This document shows, one piece after another, positions 34,201 to 43,155 of a stretch of DNA of 64,000 nucleotides. The notes beneath the pieces were generated by a model, which ran no database searches, was not told where the DNA came from, and saw only the letters and a list, made by a program, of their open reading frames with translations. Origin of the DNA: Hyposmocoma kahamanoa (taxonomy: Eukaryota; Arthropoda; Insecta; Lepidoptera; Cosmopterigidae); NCBI RefSeq assembly GCF_003589595.1, contig NW_020655294.1:2533661-2597660 (forward strand). Direction: 5' to 3'. Within the stretch, counting starts at the first letter, position 1, and each line of letters opens with the position of its first letter. The translations under genes were made by a program, and so were the position numbers.

Positions 34201-37200
34201 GATTAAATATTCTTACCTGAGCCTCAACAGAAGCAAGAAAGATAGTGACAAAGTCCTTCCCGCCGGTGACGCAGGAGCGGCGCGGCGGATCTGGCGCAAA
34301 GTCGTAGTGCGCAAGCGCAGAAATGTACCAGAACACTGCGAAAACCAACCAGATCGCAAAGTGAACCACAACGGTGCCCACCACGATCCAACGCCAGCGG
34401 AGGTTTATCTGGGAAATTGATGCCTATATTGAGTTCTTATCTTCAGTAAAGTAATGGACGAAGGTCTTATTATCGTTTAGATCCTATCGTTTAGTTCCGA
34501 AGCTCCTCATTTGTAATGAGTAAAGTAAATATGAAAATTTGAAATTAAATTATATACCCCTGCGGGGTGTTATAGTAATAAGTTGCCTAATGGATCTCAT
34601 ATTGTTATGACTTGCATTTTCAATAAGTAAATAAATAATAAGGAGTGAAAAAGGTTCTTAATTCCATCGCATATTTAACATTTTAATTTTTTAACCTGTT
34701 TCCAAAGATTCTCTGTGGAAAAAACCGCGAGATATGAACATAAGACTATCATATCAAGTACTTAGATTTTCTTTTTCAAATGAAACTGTTCTTTGGGATC
34801 TATAAATCGATCCTTCTTAGAGAGTCCTCCGAGAGTCTTCCGACTTAGAAAGTCCAAAACGATTGTTTTGAAAAACCAAATATACGCGATTGAGATCCGA
34901 AAAATTCATTTCCAATTATTACAATAACTACAGAATATCTAAACTAAATAATTATACTTTCTGTTCATGCAAATACGGTAATAATAAAAGGAACTTTGTT
35001 ATTTCTCTGTTAAAAATAATTCAGGTTCTAAAACCATTATAAGGTAATGACTGACAGGAGGTAACAAATTCAAATGTTTTATCACCTAGTCACAAGCCAC
35101 TGACGTACACAATGCCGCATTTTATTTATTGTAAGAAAATATAGTAAAACTTATATAATTTGTTTGGCCTACATAAGGTTTGTTATAGTTGGTTGGACTC
35201 CCTGACCTCACACCTTGTAAGACACCTATACGTTTGTTTGAAATTATCGCAGTTAATGGCAAATTGTATTTTTGTAGAGGTCTATAAGTCCACTGGAACT
35301 TATGACGTGTAAGAATGTACAAACTCCTTACAGTGCTTATGGGGTAACAAGTAAAGAGTGACATCTAGCTTAAAATCGGTATAAGTGGCGTACCCTGTGT
35401 AACTACCTAATTTTATTGTTTCTGATGAAAATGAATGAGAGCTATGATGACGCAGTTAATTGAGAGGTCAACGGCTCCAATCCCCGTGAATGTTTAGTAG
35501 TAATGTCTCTCGGTAACGATGAAGGAACATGCAACCATAAAACCTGCTTGTCGAAGAAGGTTCTCATTGGTTGTAAATCGTGTTAAGTCCCCAATCCGCA
35601 TTGCGCCCTCTCTCTAGCTGCCCTTTTACTGTGATGTATAATGGTTTGATTGATGAAATGAAGGCCCTTCCGTTACATGATAAGTATAATTCACAAGAAC
35701 GAGTCTTTTGAAGTTTTGGAGATGACCGTCTTTAATCCAAATGTGCTGTGTATTGGATTCATAAATTGCAAGAGATATAACTGTTATGACCCTTACCAAA
35801 GTGTGAAAGGTATCATTAAGCAGCCTAAGTCTCTCAAAAGGCACGTTGGAGATGAGTGCTACGTTCTCAATGCCGTTCTTTGAGACCAGCCGCTTTGGAA
35901 AATCACCGTATCCAGTCTTCATGCGGTGCGAAGACGGTGTCCTCGAATGACTGCAAAGATTTTTTATGATAATGTATTGATATTATATCGTGAGAGTATA
36001 GTGCAGACTAATATTGTGAATATTATCCACGTTCCTGGTCTGCTTGTTTTTAAGTTGGTGTTTTTAAGGACATTAAGTGCTTGCATAATTCGCAAAGCAA
36101 GACTTATGTTTGTCATTCTCCCGCATCCTAATCAATCAGATTATTTTGTTCACCATCGAAATTGCTGAGACAAAGAAATAAGAGGAGATTTTTAGGTTAC
36201 TTGTAACAGTGAAATGCAAACACTTCAGACGTAGGAGAAGTAACCATGGGGACAAGAAGACAGATTCAAGAAATTGCTAAGTAAGCGGGTCCTAAAGAGC
36301 TTCAAGCTAGAAATTGAAAGGTGAAGAATTCAGTCCTAACTCCAACCACTTAATACCCTGTCTGAAAGGCAGTGTTGCACCACTCAGTAACTAATGCGGG
36401 CTTTGTGTATTTAAATATTTAACAAAAACAAACAAAGAAATTGACGTAAAATCAGCGCTACGACAAAGTATTTTTAGAGCACATATGAGAGATAAAAAAA
36501 TTTATATTTACTTATATATTACGTGTACAATTTTAATTGTCACATACACAGACTGGGAGATCAAAGGGTTGACAACTACCTTATCCCATGTGTTAGTATA
36601 GACATACAAAGAAGAACTCGAGAGCGATTTTAGGATCTCTATCACATGGACCCAATTTCCATAAGGTAGCCCATTGTACTCGTATATTTATTTGAACTGT
36701 AACGAAATAATCGTGAGGAAATATGCATGAAGAAGCTTCACTAATCCTTATGAAGAAATTGTGATATACCTAGCCAGCATGGAGTCAATATTTTTTTTAC
36801 TTAATTGTTTACTACGACTCTCTTTCCATTAGATGCAGTACACAGAATATGCTTATGCAAATATGTGATATGTAAAGATTTTAATGTACGACGAAAGCCA
36901 TTGTGATAATATAAGATCAATTTCATTATACGTTACTGTTGTGTCTTTAAGTAGTACGTAAATAGACGTATTTTGGAGATAAAAAATTTAATGTTTTACT
37001 TACGTAAACACAGGCTTCTTCTGCTGTTTCGGTACTTGAAACTTTCCACCCAATTTGATGGTTTCTCGACTGTTCACCTCTATTGTAGAGTTGCTTTTCG
37101 TAATTATAATTTTAGGCAATTGTTCAGATAGTCTTCTAAGTCTTTCTGATTTTGTTTCTACTGGTAATGAACTTGTGCTTTCGTTTATGAATTCATTTTC

Positions 37201-37581
37201 AACTTTGAAACCAATATTAGGTATTCTTAGTCTATTCTTCTTCACTTCTATGGTCTCCTCTTTATGATGGCTAGTGCTATTGATATGATTTGGTTTGGTA
37301 ATATTTTCACATGATACTGATGTTTCTTTTTGAGACAATTCTTCATATATATCAGTATCAGTGTTAATAGCTTCAGGTTCCATAGCGTGCTTGGGCTGTA
37401 TGGCTTCATATTCTGGGTGTTCATAGTCGTCGTCAATATGGTCATTTTTTTCATTAAGAGGTTGGATTACGTCTTCATTAGATGGATCAAATTTGTTGAT
37501 AGCTTGCAAGTAATTTAGACATTCGTCGTAAAGTTGATTTATTTTAAAGAACTCGGCATCTTTTGGTAGAACCTGTTCCAT
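19042..37581 (-). CDS. Irk: Inwardly rectifying K+ channel, Kir gene 2 (11 coding exons, complete)
   Basis: Second Kir channel subunit. Join (minus): 37004..37581, 35797..35950, 34217..34408, 25001..25072, 23968..24078, 23727..23833, 22017..22166, 21080..21199, 20600..20698, 20043..20083, 19042..19220. The sum is 1803 nt: 600 aa plus TGA with no internal stop. In order: hydrophilic N-terminus (1-192), KRLVSKNGIENV, TM1, turret Cys, filter TTIGFGDR (309-316), EECPEA, TM2, FSKKAV, RDGRLCLMVRAWDL, WPVTLVHVIDDASALYHF, SYTPKEIVWGYRF, TPYCSASEL and a Ser-rich tail. The filter is GFG rather than GYG, and the Kir2.1 D172 position is Ser. It is the tandem paralogue of Kir gene 1, about 4 kb upstream in the same orientation. 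The first 9 exons are strongly supported; exon 10 (41 nt) was found by phase and splice sites and needs transcript confirmation. Confidence 0.93.
19775..19975 (+). repeat. Dispersed repeat family F, copy 2
   Basis: GTAACCATGGCATAATGAAC, ACAGGTCGCGCGTCTATTGG and TTTCACGCAGTCACGAGAAT. Lies in the last intron of Kir gene 2, between exons 10 and 11. Confidence 0.6.
20043..20083 (-). CDS. Irk: Kir gene 2 exon 10 (41-nt small exon)
   Basis: Acceptor ACTTCTACTTCAG|T and donor A|GTGAGT around 41 nt that read FACGYSECGLSEK with no stop. It enters at phase 2 and leaves at phase 1, exactly the shift needed to join exon 9 to the long open frame of exon 11; skipping it puts a stop seven codons into exon 11. 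Supported by splice sites and phase, not by homology. Confidence 0.68.
20600..20698 (-). CDS. Irk: Kir gene 2 exon 9 (end of conserved core)
   Basis: 99 nt, acceptor CCGCAG|A, donor AG|GTAAAT. YDSRKQKYVIDHKKLNATEA then IDTPYCSASELN. In gene 1 the same sequence is the start of a single large terminal exon, so gene 2 has an extra intron here (or gene 1 lost one). Confidence 0.92.
21080..21199 (-). CDS. Irk: Kir gene 2 exon 8 (FEIAI ... EIVWGYRF)
   Basis: 120 nt, acceptor TTTAAG|C (AAG rather than CAG or TAG) and donor AA|GTGAGT. FEIAISLKGASASMGTFTQS then QTSYTPKEIVWGYRFPPVV, collinear with gene 1 exon 8. Confidence 0.94.
21541..21812 (-). repeat. Family A copy
   Basis: Minus copy with a full near-palindrome around 21733-21753 (CAGTAATGCTCACATTACTG) and the unit tail at 21541-21600. 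In the intron between exons 7 and 8 of Kir gene 2. Confidence 0.7.
22017..22166 (-). CDS. Irk: Kir gene 2 exon 7 (HVID motif)
   Basis: 150 nt, acceptor TTTCAG|G and donor AA|GTAAGT. TKEGEIIRYYSQALPLQTQQ then FLLWPVTLVHVIDDASALYH, the Kir cytoplasmic signature. Confidence 0.95.
22597..23330 (-). mobile_element. Penelope-like element, truncated, with inverted terminal sequences
   Basis: Inverted terminal copies (about 22597-22735 and 23160-23300) enclose an AT-rich segment and a minus-strand protein fragment. The ends contain a GGGCCCGAAACGTCGG-type motif (complete in the left copy, with GAAACGTCGG lost from the right copy). It lies in the intron between exons 6 and 7 of Kir gene 2. Confidence 0.78.
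22935..23174 (-). pseudogene. Penelope-like protein fragment (C-terminal endonuclease part)
   Basis: 79-codon frame: SAVCEHVMDKPTHSMKF, then VLAKEVRYLPRMLGEAIEIK, HPNFNREDGFS and VWDPVF. The order H-x-M-K-F ... R-x-x-E-A-I-E-I ... N-R-E-D-G matches the region of the GIY-YIG endonuclease at the C-terminus of Penelope-like retroelements. The reverse transcriptase part is absent. Confidence 0.82.
23727..23833 (-). CDS. Irk: Kir gene 2 exon 6 (RDG strand)
   Basis: 107 nt, same length as gene 1 exon 6. VSMRDGRLCLMVRAWDLNYD and then HIIGSEFNAHFIHTYK across the splice (AA|GTAAGT). Confidence 0.95.
23968..24078 (-). CDS. Irk: Kir gene 2 exon 5 (TM2 and linker)
   Basis: 37 codons, phase 0. LILGTGLSGVLTCVVYAKLT then RPEK...GFSKKAV, donor GTG|GTAAGA. 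One codon longer than gene 1 exon 5, in the linker after TM2. Confidence 0.94.
24645..24705 (+). repeat. Family A, partial copy
   Basis: AGCAGTAGAACTCCTTGTGA and AAGAATTAGGCCAGGGAAG only; the 5' tip of the unit. Confidence 0.45.
25001..25072 (-). CDS. Irk: Kir gene 2 exon 4 (GFG selectivity filter)
   Basis: 72 nt, 24 codons: TTIGFGDRAIDEECPEA followed by the start of TM2, ending at CAG|GTTTGG. The filter is TIGFG with Asp-Arg after it, so the Arg that follows the filter in Kirs is kept but displaced-looking residues flank it. Confidence 0.94.
25590..25725 (-). mobile_element. Degenerate Penelope-like terminal fragment
   Basis: Diverged copy of the terminal sequence at 23.2 kb: a CTCAGTTAACCGTGAAATGT start, TGTAAAGGG, TTTGTTTGAAACAAA and GCGTTTAGATTCGAAAA are still recognisable. 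No coding. Confidence 0.5.
28085..28205 (-). mobile_element. tRNA-like SINE, copy 1
   Basis: Minus strand reads GACCTGTAGCTCAGTTGGTA (box A) and ACGGGTTCAAGTCCCATC (box B), followed by a tail ending ...GTTCGATCTTTGTAGTTAAT. The GACC/GGTC acceptor pairing is kept, but the anticodon arm is poor and the tail is shared with copy 2, so this is a SINE rather than a tRNA gene. Confidence 0.65.
28318..28437 (+). mobile_element. tRNA-like SINE, copy 2 (inverted relative to copy 1)
   Basis: Plus strand: CTACTCAGTTAGTATGAAGC, CATGGGTTCGAGTCCCATCG and a tail GTTCGATTTTTGTATTAAC. Same family as copy 1 about 110 bp away, opposite orientation. Box A is more decayed. Confidence 0.6.
28446..28471 (+). repeat. 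(GATA)n microsatellite
   Basis: GATAGATAGATAGATA run following the SINE copy at 28.3 kb. Confidence 0.8.
28495..28615 (+). repeat. Dispersed repeat with GCTCAGTGCA core, copy 1
   Basis: GTGCTGCAGCAAGCCAAACA, GCTCAGTGCAGGTGTTGCC and TTTCAGCTATCGCCTAGTG also occur, diverged, at 18463-18575 (see other copy). No coding; class unknown. Confidence 0.5.
28978..30250 (-). mobile_element. Nearly intact mariner element (DD34D transposase)
   Basis: About 1.27 kb bounded by inverted repeats: left GGGGTTAAAGTATGAAATTG at 28978 and right the near-identical GGGGTTCAAGTATGAAATTG read on the minus strand to 30250. Left flank is TA, the mariner target; the right TA appears mutated. The transposase frame is intact except for one in-frame stop (see separate entry). 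It sits in the 9.1-kb intron 3 of Kir gene 2, in the same transcriptional direction. Confidence 0.95.
29053..30072 (-). pseudogene. Mariner transposase with a single in-frame stop
   Basis: Cut-and-paste transposase, 339 codons from ATG at 30070-30072. Helix-turn-helix part: MDTAKIRVIFEYEFRRGTNA ... RTVRFWFKRFRDG. Catalytic motifs: TCDEKW, HDNARPHTA and YSPDLAPTDYHFF, with 34 residues between the second and third Asp (DD34D), all three Asp present. The only visible lesion is TGA at 29893-29895 within NEP*GRPP, where mariners usually have Arg; CGA to TGA is a likely CpG-type change. Full family length otherwise. Confidence 0.93.
30735..30850 (-). repeat. Family A, partial copy
   Basis: Reverse complement gives the 5' third of the unit (TTGGCGGCAGAAATAGGTAA, GGTGGCAGTACTACTCTGGA). 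The palindromic core is deleted. Confidence 0.5.
30895..31215 (+). mobile_element. RTE-like LINE 3' end (C-terminal fragment)
   Basis: Plus-strand frame with RNEELHRRTKVTDRAQRVSK, LKWQWAVHIARGTNK and GKRWMHVASDRLVWKSLGEA, the usual C-terminus of RTE-like non-LTR retrotransposons of Lepidoptera. Upstream reverse transcriptase sequence is missing. Confidence 0.85.
31535..32075 (+). mobile_element. LINE 3' end (family with GACTTTGACTTTGA tail)
   Basis: Frame on the plus strand: FFMKNSDRYNINTRNKNKLA, YLFKRQILFLNKIPIDIQNF and FKTIVKQKLYTLESFRQNPW, the C-terminus of a non-LTR reverse transcriptase. A 3'UTR ending in repeated TTTGACTTTGACTTTGA follows. Best preserved copy of this family here. Confidence 0.8.
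31983..32021. repeat. Hairpin within a LINE 3'UTR
   Basis: CAATTTCAAGTGTAATT and its complement around AAACA; other copies of this LINE 3'UTR lack the second arm. Confidence 0.65.
32290..32425 (-). mobile_element. tRNA-like SINE fragment
   Basis: Minus strand reads CCAGGTTCGAATCCCGTCAG (box B) followed by a body rich in GATTTTTC. Resembles the SINE heads at 12.5 and 28 kb in this box only. Confidence 0.4.
33295..34055 (+). mobile_element. Decayed LINE 3' end, same family, interrupted
   Basis: 33320-33505 keeps AATAAGATTCACGAGGTTTA, ATGAAACAAAAACTTTATAT, GACAATGACCCATTAGGCTT and AATATTGTAAATGATCAATA. The 3'UTR part resumes at 33910-34055 (GTTTAATCAATATGACG, TATGAAATAAAGATCATTTT). About 400 bp of unrelated sequence lies between. 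Confidence 0.55.
34217..34408 (-). CDS. Irk: Kir gene 2 exon 3 (TM1, turret, pore helix)
   Basis: 64 codons, phase 0 at both ends. INLRWRW, then TM1 (IVVGTVVVHFAIWLVFAVFW), a turret with RRSCVTGG, and pore helix FVTIFLASVEAQ. It stops just before the filter, as in gene 1. The downstream intron is 9.1 kb. Confidence 0.95.
34848..34915 (-). mobile_element. Short Penelope-like terminal fragment
   Basis: GTTTTGAAAAACCAAATATA followed by CGCGATTGAGATCCGAAAAA matches the outer part of the terminal sequence at 4.9 and 23.2 kb. Upstream half missing. Confidence 0.5.
35797..35950 (-). CDS. Irk: Kir gene 2 exon 2 (pre-TM1 region)
   Basis: 154 nt, acceptor TTGCAG|T, donor TTG|GTAAGG. Reads ...FPKRLVSKNGIENVALISNV and ends LNDTFHTL, then joins INLRWRW. 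It matches the Kir R-L-V-x-K-x-G-x-x-N-V motif of gene 1 exon 2 with identical phases. Confidence 0.92.
37004..37581 (-). CDS. Irk: Kir gene 2 coding exon 1 (N-terminus)
   Basis: Start ATG at 37579-37581 (MEQVLPKDAEFFKINQLYDE), 192 codons plus two bases, donor TTTAC|GTAAGT. The open frame extends further upstream, but without an earlier ATG, and a CTCAG lies seven bases before the ATG, which could be a 5'UTR acceptor. Hydrophilic, rich in Glu, Asn and Ile; no membrane segment. Little resemblance to the gene 1 leader, but phase and length class are the same. Confidence 0.82.
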
Positions 37582-38764
37582 TCTTCTGAGATAAATAATA
37601 TGTTTATTTTCTTGTATAACTGAACTTAAAGTAAACACTCTTTTCCGCTGTTGATCATAATAACGATTATATTATTCATATTAAAAGTATGTATGTATTT
37701 TAATTAAAAAATTACATTTGTTTTATAAGTTATCACTTTCACAGTTTACTACACCATATTTTACACTTCAGTAACACCGACCGAAATTTTCGTTAATTTT
37801 GATAAATTTTAGGTTTTATTAATTTTGCGTAAAATTCCAAAATAACACTGTAACACTGTACGCTAAACTCGTTTCATAATTACACTATTATTAGCGTTAT
37901 CTGATTGCTATCTGGTTATCAGATGACTGTATTGTAGATACGCTTAGAGAGATGTGGTGTGTGTGGAGCTGCCCGTGTTACACTGACCTTGTCGGTCCTG
38001 TGTGTGGGCTATTCTCTTAATTCCGCATGATATTTTAGGAAATAACTGTGTACACTAACTTGTTGATTACAATGAACGTCAAGCTTGGCATTTGAGCACG
38101 TCAAACTTACGACTATTATATGATTGTGTAAAACACACATCGAAAGAAATGTTAGTCTTGATTTGGATATATTTAGTGTTAATATCGATTATTTCGACTC
38201 GATCACAATTTTGTTAATGTGAAGAGAAATCTGAGAATACCGAGAGCTCAGTTAGGCTAACCAGGAGTTGAGTCCCTTCTTGGGAACTGCTGCCCGGACC
38301 TTATGATATTACGTACGCTCATTTAGGGTGAAATTCTATTGCCCATCATAAAGGGTGAAAGTATCATCTCGCGGAACGGTTTCCAGGAATCAAAAGAAAA
38401 TTAACCAAAAAAAAATTAATTAAGTTCCTATAGTATTTCTCAGTGTATTCTGTTGCAATCTGGTTTAAATTATTTAAGTATGTTAATGTGTAAAAAAATT
38501 TAATTTAGTTCGTGATTGTTGTTTTGAAATTGCCGTCAACACTTACAATAATTTGTTGTGTGTACAGTGAAGAACACCCAACTCAGATAAGTAAATATGT
38601 GTTGTGGACATAATGTTAGTGTTGCTAGTAAATAAACAAATAAATAAACTTAATAGTGACACACCTTACTCCGTTGTATTAAATATGTTTCCCTTTACAG
38701 TTATTCCATCATTATTGTCTAGATTTTTCTTACCAGTTCCAAAAACACTGCCCTAAAATTTGCT

Positions 38765-39000
38765 AATAATCGCAGTCCAGTGCTGGACATAGGTCTGGGC
38801 ATAGGCGTGTAGTACCCATCTGCTGTCAGCAGCCTTTCGCAGATCGTGGCTACATCTAGCCGGAGGGTGTCCTACACTACGTTTGCCGAGCCGTGGTCTT
38901 CACTCAAGGAGAAGCAATCTGAAGTGGCAGTGGGCCGGCCATATCTGTCGAAAAACCGATAACCGATGGAGGAAGCGAGTTCTTGAGTTCTACAGTTGGT
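38765..39000 (+). mobile_element. RTE-like LINE remnants
   Basis: 38880-39000 on the plus strand encodes LKWQWAGHICRKTDNRWRKR, the same motif as at 31 kb. Just upstream, 38770-38800 reads like the LINE tail (CAGTCCAGTGCTGGACATAG) in the opposite direction, so two fragments are joined. Confidence 0.7.
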
Positions 39001-39628
39001 TCAAATTTGCAGTCCGCAATTGACAATTTAATGTAACTTAATCTGAGGCTAAGTGAAGATATATATTTTCCTATATTTATTATATTATTTCCTTTTCCTT
39101 ACTATAATAAAACCACACGTGATCATTTGTCAAAAGTGTTTTTATCATACGAAAGTGAAAAAAATATACGAATTACATGTAACAAATTATGATTATAATT
39201 CTCCTATTTAAGCTTAAAAAGTTATCGACAATTTCGTTCCTACAATGTTCAAACGTCTATCCTCCGATTATCGTTTACACAAATGTGGTGTTTAATACAA
39301 AAACACAAAGTGGCCTAACGTTTAATTAAAAGGATATTTATCCTTTATTTCATTCATTCGTGGACTTTTTTGAAGTAAGAGTGAACGGTATCTTCCTGAC
39401 AAGTATGCTCAATCCTCAACTGCATCTTCACTTGCAAACAGAGAAGATTGTTATCAAGCAAATCAAAATATGCCTGATTATTAAAACGTTGCTCCTATAA
39501 TGTGGTGCACTTAATGAAGCATCCAATAAAAATTTAAAATTTGAAGATCTCGTTGGCCCAATCCCGGTTTCGGTACATGATAGAACCATATTTGGAAAGT
39601 GAACTTTTGAAAATTGAGTCTGCTCATA

Positions 39629-40877
39629 CGTGAGGCGCACTATAAGTTTCCGGAATGAATAAGAAAAAAATAGTATAAATGGTCAGAAATTAATTTTCAG
39701 TTAATGCACTTTTTCATACGAATGAACCAATTTTGAAAACATTTAAGCCTGTTCTGTGACAATCTCTGAAACATATTTATCATACTCTTCGACAGCCTCT
39801 ACAGGTGATGAAAATCGTAGACCGCGTAACTGGTTCTTAATTTTTGGAAATAAATAAAAGTCACAAGGTGCCAGGTCGGGGCTGTACGTGAGACGGCTCA
39901 TAAGGTCAACGTTGGTCACCTTCAAAAATTCACTTGTCTGCCTGGCCGTGTAAGAACTGGCATTATCGTAATGCAAGATGATACGGCGTTTACGGTTTTT
40001 TTTACAGAGTTTGTCAATAACTCCGGCATGCAAATGGTCGTGTACCAATCACTATTCATGGTACAACGATTCTCTAATGCACAGTAGCCACGTGTCCAGT
40101 TTTATTAAAAAAAGAAGCAATCATTCGCTAACAGGCACTTTGCACGCGCGCCACTTTGGTTGGTTTCGGCTCATCTCGAAAGACCCATACGCTAGATTGC
40201 TGATTTGTTTTGGGATCGTAACTATAAATCCATGTTTCGGCACCTGTTACTATGTCCCATACCAAATTTAACGCCCCTTCGTTGAATCTGGTAAGCATGG
40301 CATTGCACCAAGTGACGCGATCCGTTTTTTTAGCCTCAGTCAAATTGTGTGGGATCCACCAAGAGCACAGTTTTTTCACACCCAAATGTTTGTGTAGTAT
40401 TGATTGTATTTGACTCATGCCTATGCCTAAAGATGCTCGAATCTCATGGTATGTCACATGCCTGTCTGTTTTCATCATACGGCGCACAGCATCGATTTTT
40501 TGTTGTTCACAGCAGTGGACGGGCGACCATCACGAAATTCGTCACTGAGATTTATACGACCACGTTTGAATTCCTACAAACCAGCTATAAATAGTCTTTC
40601 ATGGTGATTTATCGCCAAAAGCAGTTTGAAGCCGAGCGAAGCTCCGCTGATCTGTTAAATTACGCTTAAAGTCGTAGAAAATCATACTACGAAAATTTTC
40701 ACGAGTTAAATGGTGATGTAGACAATCAATTTCTAAAATGACGCCACAATGTAAAAACAAGTAGCAGCCAGATGAAACAAACTGTATTCTACAGCTAAAG
40801 GGTGCTATTTTCAAATGTGGTAATTACCTTTTCAATATTGTTTATGTAAGTGGCCAGTTCCGGAAACTAGTGCGCCC
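39629..40877 (-). mobile_element. Decayed mariner element
   Basis: About 1.25 kb with terminal inverted repeats sharing GGCGCACTA and GTTTCCGG at each end (39633-39652 and 40862-40876), flanked by TA at 39627-39628 and 40878-40879. Transposase remains read on the minus strand between. It is a different mariner lineage from the one at 29 kb, judged by the proteins. Confidence 0.85.
39743..40590 (-). pseudogene. Mariner transposase pseudogene
   Basis: Two frames separated by frameshifts. One (40128-40487) has HEIRASLGIGMSQIQSIL and WIPHNLTEAKK; the other (39743-40048) has HYDNASSYTARQTSEF and YSPDLAPCDFYLF, 34 residues between the last two Asp. The first catalytic Asp is lost: TGAETW instead of the usual TGDETW. 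Upstream helix-turn-helix coding is scrambled. Confidence 0.85.
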
Positions 40878-41394
40878 TATGTAGTACACAAAATTACTAG
40901 TAGATAATTGATGTGGCCATCTAGTGCATTATTATGTATATATCAGATTCTGAATTTTTCATTTGCGGAATAATCCGCCTCTTTTTCTCTCTCACTGCGC
41001 ACGATTCGCTCATAAGTCACTAATCACCCGATAAATGTGTACTTGTAACAATCTTGTTTGATTTACAGTTAAGTACCATGATACCTAGATGCGAGTTCTT
41101 TTTTGGTTAGACAAAAATCTTAATTATCATAGTTACATTGATAAAATTGATGTAAGAGAATTCATATTTTTATGAGTTACGTAGACTTCATCATCATAAG
41201 CCAGTGCAAGCCACTGGTCATAGGCCTCTCCCAATGTACGGACAACGGCACACCAGACTACACATTTTTGTTCGAAAATCGCCTCCAGTGCAACGGAACA
41301 AGATACGTCAATGTGTAGCTTGATGTGCTGGCGTATGTACGCCATTTAGTCCTGTCCTCAGCTAATCGGATCCATCTCATCATCAACTGGCCAG

Positions 41395-41640
41395 ATTAGT
41401 AGCAATAGAGCTCCGTGTGAAAGAGTTCGCCGAGGGAAGCTTATTTATTTCTGCCGCCAAGAAGTAAAGTGAGCTTTACTGCGTTCTGGTTTTGAAGGGT
41501 AAGCATGCTGGTGAAATAACGCACAAGCACACACTTGCGATTTAAAGTTCTGAGTTGCACTGTAACTGTTAAGGACAGGCATGTGGCTTACTATCAGGCG
41601 CACGACTTGTTCGTCCCGTCACTTGATTTTATAAAAAAAG
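41395..41640 (+). repeat. Family A copy
   Basis: CTCCGTGTGAAAGAGTTCGC through AAGTGAGCTTTACTGCG to GACTTGTTCGTCCCGTCACT; the standard unit with an internal loss before GCGATTTAAAG. Confidence 0.65.
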
Positions 41641-43155
41641 AAGAAGAGAGCATCCTACGTCACTTTGTCAATTAAAACTATTAAATTAACAAACATTTGC
41701 TCCAAACACCTTTTCCTCACCTTTACCTTACTTTGTGTAATACAGACTACAAACTTCAAGTGTAATAACTATTATCTAAGCGTAAATGAATGAATTTGTA
41801 GGGACACATTTAGCATTGTAATCATTTTCAGGTTTAGCAATGATACGCGCCCCGCGCGCTGCCAGTCGTTCACTCACCGCCGTCCGCGTAACTCGTGTAA
41901 TAAAGAATGTAATTAGTTGGAGTCAAAATTATACGGTTTCCACGTGGAATATTACTGTGTTATTAATTAGCCATGAAGAAGACAAAATCAATACCCTAAA
42001 CATTCAATAAAGAAATAAATTGATTAAATTATGCATAAGTTAAATGTTTGTAAAACAAGTAACTGCTCGTCGGTGTGCAAAGTTTTCAATTTATATTACC
42101 TATTAACATTTTCACTTTCATTTGTAAATCGCGGTGGTGGTTGGGACTCCCTGTGGCAACATGTACTTTTGACTATAACTTCTAAGTTATGGACATTTAT
42201 GAAAAGAAGGATGGCGACATCCCGTATTTCTTGTGACCCAGTGTTTTTGACCCATCAATACTTGTGATTCATTATCAAAGCATCAAAAAAGCTAATTGAG
42301 TACAGCCTGTAAAAGCTGGGGGTTATAAACTTGTTATGGGGTTTGTTTATAACATTGTCCTGTATTTCGCTTCAGATGTTTGTTCGTAAAAACAAATTTT
42401 CAGTTTGTTCCTAAAAATAATTAAGAACTTGCTGAATATTCCTAAATTTGCCAAACTCTGGCCACATTTTAATACAACGTTAAAATGTTCTGTCGCAATG
42501 AAAATTAGTAAAAATTAAATCTGTCACAAATGGTCACACTGTTCTCAATCTCAAAGTGACATGAGATTCGCTCTGGACCTTTTGGAGGGAAAAGTGTCGT
42601 TTTTATTTTGACTTTCAATTATTTTGTGAAATCTAGTTTAAAGTGGAATAGGATAGTGCTATTGTGCCTTAATCGAAGATTAAAACGCGAAATTATACGA
42701 ATCTCGAAGTAGAATACCCGTATCAGCCCGTTTTAAGGAATCCCGAGTCAATCCAAGCACGCCGCCTCAAATTGCCTATCCTCTTTGTGGTGGCCATATT
42801 TGCAGAAACATAATTTAAACTTCATGTTTAGGCCGATGGCTTTGCCAAAGCCTTAATAAATTAAAAAAAAATCAAAGTGACATTGACAGTGTCAAGAGGC
42901 CTCTTGTCAAAACGTTCCTTTGCATTAGCAAAAATGCAAAGAAAAAATGTTTAGACAATATTTAAATGAGAGATACGAAAATTATTTCGTTAACGTTTCG
43001 GTAACGTTACCTAGTCTATGGTCGAACTGAATCAATTGTGTTGTGTTCTTGCATCGATTCTAAAATACATTGTTTTGCAATTTCTTTCTTCCCGACTTCT
43101 AAAAATATACAAAAATATATTGATAACTAGGCATAAACTAAAACGTAAAATTATA

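Larger units (their letters stand above)
25073..34216 (-). other. 9.1-kb intron 3 of Kir gene 2
   Basis: Separates the pore-helix exon from the filter exon. It contains a Penelope fragment, SINEs, the mariner at 29-30 kb and LINE ends at 31 and 31.5-34 kb. In 25.8-28 kb I see only AT-rich sequence without recognisable features. Confidence 0.8.
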
